Shown: one piece after another, positions 8,447 to 16,674 of the stretch | Layout: each line of letters opens with the position of its first letter | Position numbering within the stretch: the first letter of the stretch is position 1 | From: Flectobacillus sp. | GTDB lineage: Bacteria > Bacteroidota > Bacteroidia > Cytophagales > Spirosomataceae | Direction: 5' to 3' | Assembly (NCBI GenBank): GCA_029865665.1 | Contig: JARXAV010000076.1 | Coordinates: 1-27,818 of the forward strand | Length of the DNA: 27,818 nt | Notes under the pieces: generated by a model | What the model was told of the DNA's origin: nothing | The model's input: the letters and a program-made list of their open reading frames with translations, nothing else | Databases searched by the model: none | Program-made: the position numbers and the translations under genes

Positions 8447-9127
8447 TTAATACGTAACAGCCGCTGTTATCACAGAAATACTTGCAGGCTTTGCTTCCAA
8501 CAAGGCCAAAGCACAAGCCTCAATGGTTGCTCCCGTAGTTAAGGTATCATCCACCAATACAATGTGTTTGTCTCGAACTGCCTCAGCATCTTTCACTTCA
8601 AAAACAGCTTGCATATTCTCAAAACGCTCCAACCTAGATTTATGAATTTGTGTCGCTGTTTGATAGTTACGGGCTAAAGTTCCCTCATTCATCGCTATTC
8701 CCAAACCCGTTGCCAAACCTTGAGCAAAACACGCCGCCTGATTATATCCTCGGCTCTGTAAACGACTTTTGTGCAAGGGAACAGGAATTAACAAGTCAAA
8801 AGTGTTTTCATAGCCTGAAAGCTTTAATTCAGCACCATACCATTCGCCTAGTAGCATACCAACTTCTTGCTTTCCCTTGTATTTTAGAGCGTGCATTAAT
8901 TTTTGGGTACGTCCGCCTTTTACAAACTTTAGATAAGCAAAGGCATGTTTCAAATATACTTTACCTGCAAAACGATTAATAATTTTCTCGTCTGGCTGAA
9001 GATGACTCTCTGTCTTAGGTAAAACAAATCGGCAATCGGTACAGATTAACCTCTCGTTCTCTTGTAACGTTTGCGAACACCCCGCACAAGTACGAGGAAA
9101 AAGAAGATTCAAAAAAGAAGAAAACAT
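8447..9127 (-). CDS. comF: ComF family protein (phosphoribosyltransferase fold)
   Basis: A 226-residue protein with a short N-terminal zinc ribbon (Cys14, Cys17, Cys29, Cys32 in CAGC..CTDC) followed by a type I phosphoribosyltransferase domain. The PRPP-binding loop reads VDDTLTTGAT (192-201) and the middle region carries the ComF-like LIPVPLHKSRLQSRGYNQA (113-131). ComF proteins act in DNA uptake during natural transformation, probably on the cytoplasmic side of the import channel, though the exact reaction is unresolved. Length matches the family. It is the only minus-strand gene between 3 and 14 kb, and its stop converges on the gldJ terminator. The divergent neighbour at 9291 shares the upstream region. 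Confidence 0.92.
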   Translation of the reverse strand: MFSSFLNLLFPRTCAGCSQTLQENERLICTDCRFVLPKTESHLQPDEKIINRFAGKVYLKHAFAYLKFVKGGRTQKLMHALKYKGKQEVGMLLGEWYGAELKLSGYENTFDLLIPVPLHKSRLQSRGYNQAACFAQGLATGLGIAMNEGTLARNYQTATQIHKSRLERFENMQAVFEVKDAEAVRDKHIVLVDDTLTTGATIEACALALLEAKPASISVITAAVTY

Positions 9128-9184
9128 AAGTATGTAGAAACTAAATGATTTAAGGGACTATCCTAAATAAGTGAAAAGACTTTT

Positions 9185-9192
9185 TAACTTTG
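9185..9192 (+). promoter_or_regulatory. Candidate -7 element for the 9291-10419 genes
   Basis: TAACTTTG matches TAnnTTTG and lies in the divergent gap between comF and the small gene starting at 9291. A matching -33 element is not obvious. If used, the leader would be about 90 nt. Confidence 0.35.
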
Positions 9193-9290
9193 TAAATGTA
9201 ATTTTTAAGGAAAAGATTTCCAATTAATTATTACTGTAAAAACAATACTTGTTCACAAGTAATCAAACAACTCAAGTAGTATTCGTATTC

Positions 9291-9641
9291 ATGGAAATTG
9301 AAATAGATAAGATTGACGATAAGTGGGAAGAGTTACTCTCTTCTTTAAAAGAAATGCTAGGCAAACGTCCTGATGATTTAAATGCCGTTTTGTTTTTAAT
9401 CGGCGTACAGGAACTAGGTAAAGGACATCGTTTTTTCACGAAAGAAGAAAAGCAAGACCTGATGCACATTGCTATTTGCAAGGTATTAAGTTTTTCAGGC
9501 GTTTATGAACTAGAAGGCTTAGATCAAGAAGGCTGGCCTCATTGGAAACTGGTACAACAATTGCCCTTCGTAAATACCATCGAACAAGAGAAGCTTTTAA
9601 AGGCTCATGTAATTGAGTATTTTGAAAAAGAGGTTTTCTAA
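9291..9641 (+). CDS. Conserved-looking hypothetical protein, 116 aa
   Basis: Small, soluble, acidic protein beginning MEIEIDKIDDKWEELLSSLK. I prefer this ATG to the in-frame one at 9249, because the 14 extra residues (MFTSNQTTQVVFVF) are of a different, non-coding-looking composition. The sequence is predicted to be largely helical, with a KRPDDLNAVLFLIGVQELG segment (23-41) and a Trp-containing EGWPHWKLVQQLPFVN turn near residue 80. There is no signal peptide or membrane segment, and I cannot assign a function. It ends 16 bp before the exodeoxyribonuclease III gene on the same strand, so the two are probably co-transcribed. That hints at, but does not show, a link to DNA repair. Confidence 0.75.
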   Translation: MEIEIDKIDDKWEELLSSLKEMLGKRPDDLNAVLFLIGVQELGKGHRFFTKEEKQDLMHIAICKVLSFSGVYELEGLDQEGWPHWKLVQQLPFVNTIEQEKLLKAHVIEYFEKEVF

Positions 9642-9657
9642 CATAACAATGCTTTAA

Positions 9658-10419
9658 ATGAAAATTTTAACCTATAATGTCAATGGCATTCGTGCTGCCA
9701 TGACCAAAGGATTTGTTGAATGGTTAACAGCAACGAATGCAGACATCATTTGTTTACAAGAAGTAAAAGCCGAAGAACACCAAATCGACAAAGCCGTTTT
9801 TGAGAATTTGGGCTATCATGTTTACTGGTATTCAGCTCAGAAAAAAGGCTATTCTGGTGTAGCTATCTTTTCAAAAATAAAACCTAAACACGTTGAATAC
9901 GGTTGTGGTATCGAAGCCTACGACAGTGAAGGTAGAGTCTTACGTACGGATTTTGAAGATTTTTCGTTAATGTCTGTGTATATGCCTTCTGGTTCAAGTG
10001 GTGACATTCGTCAAGATTTTAAGATGCAATGGCTAGCTGATTTTCAAGAATATGTTAACGAGTTAACGAAGACGATTCCAAATCTAATCGTTTCGGGTGA
10101 CTATAACATTTGTCATCAAGCCATTGACATTCATAATCCAAAATCGAATGCCAACAGCTCAGGATTCCTTCCAGAAGAACGAGAATGGATGAGTAATTTT
10201 TTAGCAAGTGGCTTTATTGATACTTTCCGAACGTTCAATCAAGAACCTCATCATTATACTTGGTGGAGTTATAGGGCAGGAGCAAGGGGCAAAAACTTAG
10301 GCTGGCGTATTGATTATCATTGTGCGACAGAAGCGATGAGAAATCGTCTTGTTCGTTCATTCATTCTACCAGAAGCCAAACATTCTGACCATTGCCCTGT
10401 GTTATTAGAAATTGAATAA
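9658..10419 (+). CDS. xth: Exodeoxyribonuclease III / AP endonuclease
   Basis: A 253-residue cytoplasmic enzyme of the ExoIII/APE1 family, which cleaves DNA 5' of abasic sites and degrades duplex 3' ends in base excision repair. All catalytic motifs are visible: NVNGIRAA (8-14), the metal-binding Glu35 in LQEVKAEE, MSVYMPSG (105-112), Asp148 and Asn150 in SGDYNICH, the WSYRAGARGKNLGWRIDYH segment with Asp219, and the terminal SDHCPV with Asp244 and His245. Length agrees with the family. The next gene (Uma2-like) starts 12 bp after the stop, and the preceding small gene ends 16 bp before the start, suggesting an operon of three or four genes. The symbol exoA is used in some genomes. Confidence 0.95.
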   Translation: MKILTYNVNGIRAAMTKGFVEWLTATNADIICLQEVKAEEHQIDKAVFENLGYHVYWYSAQKKGYSGVAIFSKIKPKHVEYGCGIEAYDSEGRVLRTDFEDFSLMSVYMPSGSSGDIRQDFKMQWLADFQEYVNELTKTIPNLIVSGDYNICHQAIDIHNPKSNANSSGFLPEEREWMSNFLASGFIDTFRTFNQEPHHYTWWSYRAGARGKNLGWRIDYHCATEAMRNRLVRSFILPEAKHSDHCPVLLEIE

Positions 10420-10430
10420 ACCGTTACATT

Positions 10431-11036
10431 ATGGCACTTATCACCAACATCAACGACCTAGATATGAACGGCACATATACTTACGCCGATTATCTAACAT
10501 GGAAATTCAGCGAATTGGTTGAATTGATAAAAGGGCGTATCTATAAGATGTCGCCTGCCCCCATGCGTTATCATCAACAAATTTCAGTACATATTGCTTC
10601 TGACATCGACCGCTACCTTAGACGTAAACCTTGTTCTGTTTACGCAGCACCTTTCGATGTACGCCTTCCTCTCAATGGAGAAGAAGGGGCAGATGCGATT
10701 TACACGGTGGTACAACCTGATATTTGTGTGATTTGCGATGCTAATAAACTGGATGACCGTGGATGTATTGGTGCGCCTGATTTGATTGTTGAAATTCTAT
10801 CGCCAGCAACTGCTAGTAAAGATTTAAATGAGAAGTTTCACTTGTACGAAAGTGCAGGTGTAAGAGAGTATTGGGTGGTTTTTCCGAAGGAAAAATTCAT
10901 TTTGGTACATTTGTTGAATGAGAAAGGTAATTACGAATTAGTTGGCACTTTTGAACACAATAACGAAACGCCTACCATCAAAGTCAATATTTTTCCCGAT
11001 TTGGAATTAGTAATGGACGATATTTTTGAAAATTAG
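10431..11036 (+). CDS. Uma2 family endonuclease-fold protein (DUF820)
   Basis: A 201-residue protein with the PD-(D/E)XK nuclease-like Uma2 fold. Typical markers are LVELIKGRIYKMSPAPMRYH (29-48), QPDICVI (95-101), APDLIVEILSPAT (115-127), DLNEKFHLYESAGVREYWVV (131-150) and a terminal IFPDLEL. Asp97, Asp117 and Glu121 are the likely metal ligands. These proteins are abundant in cyanobacteria and some Bacteroidota. Activity as a nuclease is predicted from fold and rarely tested, and the cellular role is unknown. It sits 12 bp after the exonuclease III gene and just before the DUF4175 gene, so it is probably co-transcribed with both. Confidence 0.88.
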   Translation: MALITNINDLDMNGTYTYADYLTWKFSELVELIKGRIYKMSPAPMRYHQQISVHIASDIDRYLRRKPCSVYAAPFDVRLPLNGEEGADAIYTVVQPDICVICDANKLDDRGCIGAPDLIVEILSPATASKDLNEKFHLYESAGVREYWVVFPKEKFILVHLLNEKGNYELVGTFEHNNETPTIKVNIFPDLELVMDDIFEN

Positions 11037-11046
11037 CATTGCAACT

Positions 11047-14000
11047 ATGACAAATTCTCCGATAGCTACGCTCTTGATGCGTATTGAAGAATACAAACGA
11101 AAGTTTTATCTTAACAAACTCATCAAAGGTTCAATATTTTCAGCGGCAGTTCTTCTGTCCGCTTTTTTAGTTTTTAATACACTCGAATATTTTGGGCATT
11201 TCGGAACCGTTTTCCGTGGGATTCTCTTTTTTGCCTTTGTAATTGCGTTACTTGCATCGCTCTTTTTCTGGGTAATAAAACCTGCGGTATTCCTGTATGG
11301 AAAACAAAAGCCTTTATCAAACGAAGAAGCTGCCGACCAAATTGGTAAGTATTTCCCCAACGTTTCGGATAAATTAATCAATACGCTTCAATTGTCTAAA
11401 ACGGTTGATAAGTACGACAATGAACTATTGTTGGCTTCTATCAAGCAAAAATCAGAACAACTAAGTTTCGTCAAATTTGCCGATGCCATTAAGATTAATG
11501 ACAATAAAAAGTACGTCAAATACGCTGCCGTACCTGCTGTTTTGATTGGGCTTATTTTATTAATTTCTCCTGCTTTTTTCACTAAAAGCACGGAACGTAT
11601 TGTAAATTTCAAGAACGAATACCAAGAAGAAGCTCCTTTTAGTTTCGAACTAACTAATACGAATCTACAAGCCTTCAAAAACGAAGACTTTACCATTAAG
11701 CTTACCCTGCGTGGCAATACCATTCCAGAGAATGTGTATGTACTCCACAACGACCGCAAACTCAAAATGGAGTCTAACGATAAGCGTCATTATACCTACA
11801 CCTTCTCAAAGGTGCAGCAAGACTTTGATTTTCAATTTGAAGCAGCAGGCTTTAAGTCAAACGACTATGAAGTTGAACTGATTAACCGACCTAGTTTGGC
11901 ATTCTTTGATGTCAATGTGACTTATCCAGCCTACCTAAATAAACCTGCCGAGTCCCTTAAAAATGTAGGAAATCTTACCGTACCCGAAGGAACAAGCATC
12001 GAATGGGATTTTAATGTAACTGACACCGATTCTATTTTAATGGTTTTTGCTGGGGATAACAAACGCTATCCTGCCGAAAAGAAATTACTGGGAGGTGGAT
12101 TTGATTTTACAAAAAAAGTAAAAACAGCAGGAACGTATCAGGTATTTTTAAAAAATAAATATGCTGCAAACAAAGATGGCATCAGTTTCTTCTTAAATGT
12201 TGTTCCTGATAAATATCCACAATTGAGTTTAGAACAGTACAAAGATTCTACTTTGTACAATTTTATGGTGCTGGGTGGAAACATTGCCGATGACTATGGA
12301 ATTAGTAAACTAGCTATTTTCTACAAAGTGTTAAGAGACGGAAAAGCGTCAGCTAATGCTTTTAAGAGTATTAACGTTCCCGTAAACCAAAGCCAGTCCA
12401 TCCAAAGTTTCTATTATCAGTGGGGTTTGGATAGCTTAAAGTTAAATCCTGCCGATAAAATTGAGTACTATGTGCAGGTATGGGACAACGATGGTGTGAA
12501 TGGAGCAAAAGCAACTCGCTCGCAGGTGATGAACTATTTGATTCCTGACAAAAAGGCTATCAATAATGAAATTGATAAGTCGATGGAAAAAACGGAGGCT
12601 CAATTGGATAAAACCTTAGAGAAAGCCCAGAAGCTTCGTAAAGAATTAGCAGCCCTTGAAAATCGCTTGAAGAACAAAAAAGAATTGGACTATCAAGACA
12701 AAAAAATAGCCGAAGAAATTCTTAAAAAGCGAGAGGAGTTGATGAACGACATCAAGAAATTACAGGAGCAAAACCAAAATTTGAACGATAAGCAACAGCG
12801 ATTTAACGAGCAAAAGCCCGAAAATCAACAAAAAATGGAAGCCCTCCAAAAGATGATGAACGACTTGCTTGACCCCGAAACCCAAAAGATGTACGAAGAG
12901 TTGAAGAAGTTACTGGATCAAAAACCAGAAGAAAATCAACTCATGGAACAAATGGAGAAATTGGAGAAACTTAAAAATAAAGAACGCAATACGGAAAAGG
13001 AATTAGAACGTATGCAAAACTTATTTAAGAAACTTCAGCTCGACCAAAAGCTAGATAAGGCGATTAAGGAATTGGATAAGCAAGCGGAAAAGCAAGATCA
13101 ATTAGCCGAGAAAAACGAAGAACTTGCTCAAAAACCAGCCAATGACCCTCAAAAGAAAGCTGAGACAGATGCACTCAAAAAAGAACAAGAGAAACTCAAC
13201 AAGGATTTTGAAGAGCTGAAAAAGGAATTGAAAGAGGCGGAACAGATGAACAAAGAAATGAAAGACTCCGACCCAATGGATACGGGTAAAGAACAGCAAG
13301 AGTCTATTTCTAAAGATCAGAAGGATGCCAAAGAGGAGATGGACAAAGGCGATAATAAGGATGCCAAAGAAAAGCAGAAACGTGCTTCTCGCCAAATGAA
13401 GGCCTTGTCTAAGAAATTATCGGATATGAAAATGCAAGCTGAAATGAAAGAGAATGAGGAAAACATGGATGATTTACGTGATATTCTTGAAAACTTAGTC
13501 AAGCTGTCTTTCGACGAAGAGCGTCTGATGAAATCATTTAAAGACATTTCGGTGATAGACCCACGCTTTATCAAGTTGTCGCAGGAACAATTAAAACTTC
13601 AAGACGATGCAAAAGTGATTGAAGATAGTTTATATGCTCTTTCGAAACGGGTACTTCAAATCGAAACATTTGTCACACGTGAAATGGGCAATATGAAAGG
13701 CTACATGAACGATGCAGTACGATTGATTAAAGAACGTAAATTACAAATGACGGCTTCTAAGCAACAGTTTGCGATGTCTTCGATGAACAACTTAGCGTTA
13801 TTGCTTTCGGATGTTTTAAAGCAAATGCAGCAAAATCAACAGAACATGGCTTCTGGGTCTGGTAAAGGCAAGAAAAAAGGCAAAGGAAAAGACCAGGGTA
13901 AAAGCATGGGAGAGTCTCAGAAAGACTTAAATCAAAAAATGCAGCAAGCTATGCAAAAAGGAGCAAAAGGGCAGGGGGGACTTTCAGAAGACCTTGCACG

Positions 14001-14409
14001 TATGGCTAATGAACAAGGGAGAATCAGAAAAATGCTTCAACAGATGCTTGATAATAGTAAGGGAACAGAGAAAGGGAAACAGCTCGGTGATCAAATCAAT
14101 GACATGATAAAGAAAATGGAGCAGACAGAAACTGACTTGGTAAACAAACGCTTGAACCCTGAACTGTTGAAACGTCAGCAAGAAATGGTTACTCGCCTCA
14201 TGGAATCGGAGAAGGCGATGCAAGAACAAGAAGAAGATGAAAAACGAAAGGCTTCTGCCGCTAAAAGTTACGATCGAAAAGTTCCTGCTCAATTTCAGCA
14301 ATATGTAAAAGACAAGCAAAAGCAAACGGAATTACTCAGAACAGTTCCTGCAAATCTAAATCCATATTACAAACACCAAGTAGATACCTACTTCAAAAAG
14401 ATTCAGTAG
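11047..14409 (+). CDS. DUF4175 family large coiled-coil membrane protein
   Basis: About 1120 residues. The ATG at 11047 (MTNSPIATLLMRIEEYKRKF) is chosen over one 21 bp upstream, which would overlap the Uma2 gene. The N-terminus has two membrane helices (about 30-47 and 57-79) and a third near 164-181, followed by a long probably extracytoplasmic beta-rich region (about 200-500). The C-terminal half is very rich in Lys, Glu, Gln and Met, and is mostly coiled coil (about 505-790 and 880-1080) with a Gly/Lys linker (SGSGKGKKKGKGKDQGK). This matches the DUF4175 proteins of Bacteroidota, whose function is unknown. The family assignment rests on architecture and on phrases such as NEEAADQIGKYFPNVSDKLINTLQL. 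A strong bidirectional terminator follows. Confidence 0.85.
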   Translation: MTNSPIATLLMRIEEYKRKFYLNKLIKGSIFSAAVLLSAFLVFNTLEYFGHFGTVFRGILFFAFVIALLASLFFWVIKPAVFLYGKQKPLSNEEAADQIGKYFPNVSDKLINTLQLSKTVDKYDNELLLASIKQKSEQLSFVKFADAIKINDNKKYVKYAAVPAVLIGLILLISPAFFTKSTERIVNFKNEYQEEAPFSFELTNTNLQAFKNEDFTIKLTLRGNTIPENVYVLHNDRKLKMESNDKRHYTYTFSKVQQDFDFQFEAAGFKSNDYEVELINRPSLAFFDVNVTYPAYLNKPAESLKNVGNLTVPEGTSIEWDFNVTDTDSILMVFAGDNKRYPAEKKLLGGGFDFTKKVKTAGTYQVFLKNKYAANKDGISFFLNVVPDKYPQLSLEQYKDSTLYNFMVLGGNIADDYGISKLAIFYKVLRDGKASANAFKSINVPVNQSQSIQSFYYQWGLDSLKLNPADKIEYYVQVWDNDGVNGAKATRSQVMNYLIPDKKAINNEIDKSMEKTEAQLDKTLEKAQKLRKELAALENRLKNKKELDYQDKKIAEEILKKREELMNDIKKLQEQNQNLNDKQQRFNEQKPENQQKMEALQKMMNDLLDPETQKMYEELKKLLDQKPEENQLMEQMEKLEKLKNKERNTEKELERMQNLFKKLQLDQKLDKAIKELDKQAEKQDQLAEKNEELAQKPANDPQKKAETDALKKEQEKLNKDFEELKKELKEAEQMNKEMKDSDPMDTGKEQQESISKDQKDAKEEMDKGDNKDAKEKQKRASRQMKALSKKLSDMKMQAEMKENEENMDDLRDILENLVKLSFDEERLMKSFKDISVIDPRFIKLSQEQLKLQDDAKVIEDSLYALSKRVLQIETFVTREMGNMKGYMNDAVRLIKERKLQMTASKQQFAMSSMNNLALLLSDVLKQMQQNQQNMASGSGKGKKKGKGKDQGKSMGESQKDLNQKMQQAMQKGAKGQGGLSEDLARMANEQGRIRKMLQQMLDNSKGTEKGKQLGDQINDMIKKMEQTETDLVNKRLNPELLKRQQEMVTRLMESEKAMQEQEEDEKRKASAAKSYDRKVPAQFQQYVKDKQKQTELLRTVPANLNPYYKHQVDTYFKKIQ

Positions 14410-14410
14410 G

Positions 14411-14465
14411 AATTAGCCATAAAAAAAACGCTTCTTGATGGAAGCGTTTTTTTTTATGGCTAATT
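14411..14465. terminator. Bidirectional terminator between convergent genes
   Basis: A long hairpin: AATTAGCCAT, eight A and CGCTTC face GAAGCG, nine T and ATGGCTAATT, with a 6-nt loop (TTGATG). It starts 2 bp after the DUF4175 stop. The A- and T-tracts form a proper U-tract in either direction. The right arm includes the stop codon of the minus-strand OmpA-like gene (14460-14462). Confidence 0.95.
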
Positions 14466-15764
14466 CAAAATTTTAATCTCTACTCGTCGATTTATCTCTC
14501 GTTCTTTGGCAGTTCCTTTAGTTCTGAGCGGCTTCAATTCTCCATAGCCCTTCGTCTCTATTCTGGTGGGATTTATGCCGTGAGCAACCAAATATTGCTT
14601 ACAAGCGACAACTCTGTCTATTGAAAGTTGTAGATTATCCTCTTGAGTCCCTTCAATATCGGTATGCCCTTCTAATAAAATACGTTTGTTGCTTTCCTTC
14701 TTCATCCAATCCACCAAGCGATTCAAGTCATTGTAAGAAGATTTCAATAGACTTGCTTCTCCTAATTTGAACACCACGTTTTCTAATCGAATCGTATTTC
14801 CCTCTTTTGCCTCTATCACAAGCGGTTTACTAGGCAGCACCTCCTTTATTAAATCTGCTCTTTTATAGCTTCTAAAGTTATTGCAACCTGCCAGATCGGT
14901 TAAAATACCATAACGTGCGGTATCAATTTTAATGAGATTACCAAGTAAGATGGATTCTTCCGCCAGTTTTACCACACGATCTTTATTCGCTAAATACTCG
15001 ACAATACCACCGTCTTCAAGATGCAAAGCAAAAAAATCATTCGTTATACCAAAGTTGACAACGGGATTAATCTTAGTTTCTTTCAGCACTTTTGGGCTTC
15101 CAGTATTCAATCCCAATACCCACATTTTATTACCAATATTTTGCTTAATCACCATCTCATCATTCTTATTGATATAGAAGTTGCACCCATTCTGACAATT
15201 CGTTCTTTCCCATTTTCGAATATAACTGTTATCTGTCCACAACACATGAACATCACTTTTCCTCAAATCAATACGAACTAAGGTATTCATAGCAGTTGTC
15301 GCAAAATATAAATTCCCTTTTGAATCCGTTCCTCCAGAAATCCACCCCGTATCATCGTGGCTAGGTAATTCCCACTTCGTATATCTTCCAACCTTCGTGG
15401 CAGGATTATATTCATATACTCGTGTCTTATTTACCTCCTTTGCTTTTACGGCATAAACACGGTTATTGAAACTTTTAACAAGAGCATTACAGGGAAAAGG
15501 AAATACATTTTCCATAATTTCGACGGGAACATTAGTGGTAGTTCCCACATCTTCAAATGCAATCAAAGAACCTTTAATTGTTACTCCATAAATCTTATCA
15601 TCGCAATTATTAACCATTCCTCTATCGTAACGATTCAAATTAACGTATTCACGATAAATGCTATCTTGTGCCATTACACGAAAAGTATAACAGCCAATGA
15701 GAAAGCTAAGAATGAACATGTTTCTACTATAATATTGATACTTCTTTGAATGAAGAGAGGTCAT
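14460..15764 (-). CDS. OmpA-like C-terminal domain protein with propeller-like N-terminus
   Basis: A 434-residue exported protein. The signal peptide is MFILSFLIGCYTFRVMAQDS, cleaved after AQ. It starts at residue 16, so the true start may be the internal ATG at 15719 rather than 15764. Residues about 36-310 contain repeated short beta motifs (KGNLYFATTAMNTLVRIDLR, NNRVYAVKAKEVN) that look like a beta-propeller. Residues about 325-432 are an OmpA peptidoglycan-binding domain: NVVFKLGEASLLKSSYNDLN, LLEGHTDIEGTQEDNLQLS, RIETKGYGELKPL and EREINRRVEIKIL. The Asp and Arg that hold diaminopimelate (GHTD, NRRVEI) are present. It probably tethers to the cell wall from the outer membrane or periplasm. 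It stands alone on the minus strand. Confidence 0.88.
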   Translation of the reverse strand: MTSLHSKKYQYYSRNMFILSFLIGCYTFRVMAQDSIYREYVNLNRYDRGMVNNCDDKIYGVTIKGSLIAFEDVGTTTNVPVEIMENVFPFPCNALVKSFNNRVYAVKAKEVNKTRVYEYNPATKVGRYTKWELPSHDDTGWISGGTDSKGNLYFATTAMNTLVRIDLRKSDVHVLWTDNSYIRKWERTNCQNGCNFYINKNDEMVIKQNIGNKMWVLGLNTGSPKVLKETKINPVVNFGITNDFFALHLEDGGIVEYLANKDRVVKLAEESILLGNLIKIDTARYGILTDLAGCNNFRSYKRADLIKEVLPSKPLVIEAKEGNTIRLENVVFKLGEASLLKSSYNDLNRLVDWMKKESNKRILLEGHTDIEGTQEDNLQLSIDRVVACKQYLVAHGINPTRIETKGYGELKPLRTKGTAKEREINRRVEIKILN

Positions 15765-15903
15765 CTCGAATACGTTTATTTTCTACTTGTCTGTTTAGGC
15801 ATCAAAGGATATTGACCTGTCTTAAAAGTCGATTTTATCCTTTTGAATTAATCGTACAAAGTTCTCTATAAATTGCTGATTTTCATACACTCAATTTATA
15901 TAG

Positions 15904-15911
15904 TATCTTTG
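15904..15911 (+). promoter_or_regulatory. Candidate -7 element for ybeY
   Basis: TATCTTTG matches TAnnTTTG and lies 38 bp before the ybeY start, in the divergent gap to the OmpA-like gene. No TTG is seen at the expected -33 distance. Confidence 0.4.
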
Positions 15912-15949
15912 TATTATGATTTTTTTCAAACAAAACACATTCCAAACGG

Positions 15950-16369
15950 ATGATTAATTTTTTTAACGAAGACATTGACTTCAAGTTTAAAGGCAAATTA
16001 GCCTTAAAGAAATGGCTAAAGTCTGTGGCAGAAAGTGAAGGATATAAACTAAAAACGCTTAACTATCTTTTCTGTTCGGATGAGTATGTCCACAAAATCA
16101 ACGTAGAATATTTAGACCACGATACTTATACAGACATCATCACTTTCGATAATTCTGAAGAGGAAGGCAACATTGAAGGCGATATTTTTGTTAGCATTGA
16201 AAGAGTCCGTGAAAATGCGGTAGAGCTAAATTCGGGTTTTGAGAATGAGTTCAAACGAGTACTTGTTCACGGAGTATTACACTTATGTGGATACGACGAC
16301 CACAGCGACGAAGATGAAGCTGAAATGAGAAGACTGGAAAATCACTACATTGATTTGTTCGTCGATTAG
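15950..16369 (+). CDS. ybeY: Endoribonuclease YbeY (16S rRNA maturation)
   Basis: A 139-residue zinc metalloprotein of the UPF0054 family. YbeY acts in 16S rRNA 3' end maturation and ribosome quality control, and is close to essential in many bacteria. The zinc site HGVLHLCGYDDH (107-118) is complete, with His107, His111 and His118. It differs slightly from the usual HGxLHLxGYDH by one inserted Asp. Upstream, YTDIITFDNS (60-69) and GDIFVSIERV (77-86) are also family-typical. Length is normal for Bacteroidota. It is followed by a 305-bp gene-free stretch with parS-like sites and then mnmG. Confidence 0.95.
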   Translation: MINFFNEDIDFKFKGKLALKKWLKSVAESEGYKLKTLNYLFCSDEYVHKINVEYLDHDTYTDIITFDNSEEEGNIEGDIFVSIERVRENAVELNSGFENEFKRVLVHGVLHLCGYDDHSDEDEAEMRRLENHYIDLFVD

Positions 16370-16388
16370 CCAATATGTTCACAAAAAA

Positions 16389-16404
16389 GTCTCCACGTGG
16401 AACA
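16389..16404. promoter_or_regulatory. parS-like ParB-binding site 1
   Basis: GTCTCCACGTGGAACA contains the CACGTG core and matches 13 of 16 positions of the palindrome TGTTCCACGTGGAACA, the GC-core variant of the bacterial parS site; the right half is perfect. A second copy is 39 bp downstream. ParB itself is not in the window. Confidence 0.6.
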
Positions 16405-16427
16405 CTTGGGTAAAATAAACGAAAAAT

Positions 16428-16443
16428 CGTTCCACGTGAAGCA
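16428..16443. promoter_or_regulatory. parS-like ParB-binding site 2
   Basis: CGTTCCACGTGAAGCA matches 14 of 16 positions of the parS consensus TGTTNCACGTGAAACA; the mismatches are the first base and one A-to-G in the right arm. Together with site 1 it gives two sites within 55 bp, next to mnmG, a gene often found near the replication origin. Confidence 0.62.
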
Positions 16444-16674
16444 CATAAACCAACTGGGCAGATAAATTGTGTAGCTAATAGTCTTACGGAAAGAAGTTAG
16501 AAGATAACATCAAATATAGATGCTTCTCTGGAAGCTCAATGAACAATCAAGGCAAAGCGTTAGGTATAGGATACATAAAAAGCTAGTCAGATTTAGCTTC
16601 ATTCAGACAAAACGAAAAAGGATTAGCTAAAATAGAATCTGTTCTTAAATAGAATTAATTTATCATTAATAGAT

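Larger units (their letters stand above)
16370..16674. other. Gene-free 305-bp stretch between ybeY and mnmG
   Basis: Contains the two parS-like palindromes in its first 75 bp. The remaining roughly 230 bp has stops in the frames I checked, no tRNA cloverleaf, no strong hairpin and no clear TAnnTTTG promoter. The mnmG leader is probably within it. Confidence 0.5.

Noticed and set aside
9249..9290. Upstream start for the small gene before exonuclease III
   Set aside because: The 14 added residues have a non-coding-like composition; the ATG at 9291 gives a normal start.
11026..11046. Upstream ATG for the DUF4175 gene
   Set aside because: It would overlap the Uma2 gene by 11 bp; the ATG at 11047 gives a normal short gap. 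Not excluded.
12590..13420. Repetitive Lys/Glu/Gln codons as a DNA repeat array or CRISPR
   Set aside because: No fixed-length repeats or spacers; this is coiled-coil coding sequence in a continuous frame.
13102..13574. Minus-strand open frames rich in Phe and Leu opposite the DUF4175 coiled coil
   Set aside because: Lys/Glu codons read in reverse give Phe/Leu strings; there is no independent sign of coding.
16446..16674. tRNA or small RNA gene before mnmG
   Set aside because: No cloverleaf, TTC arm or terminator hairpin could be traced.
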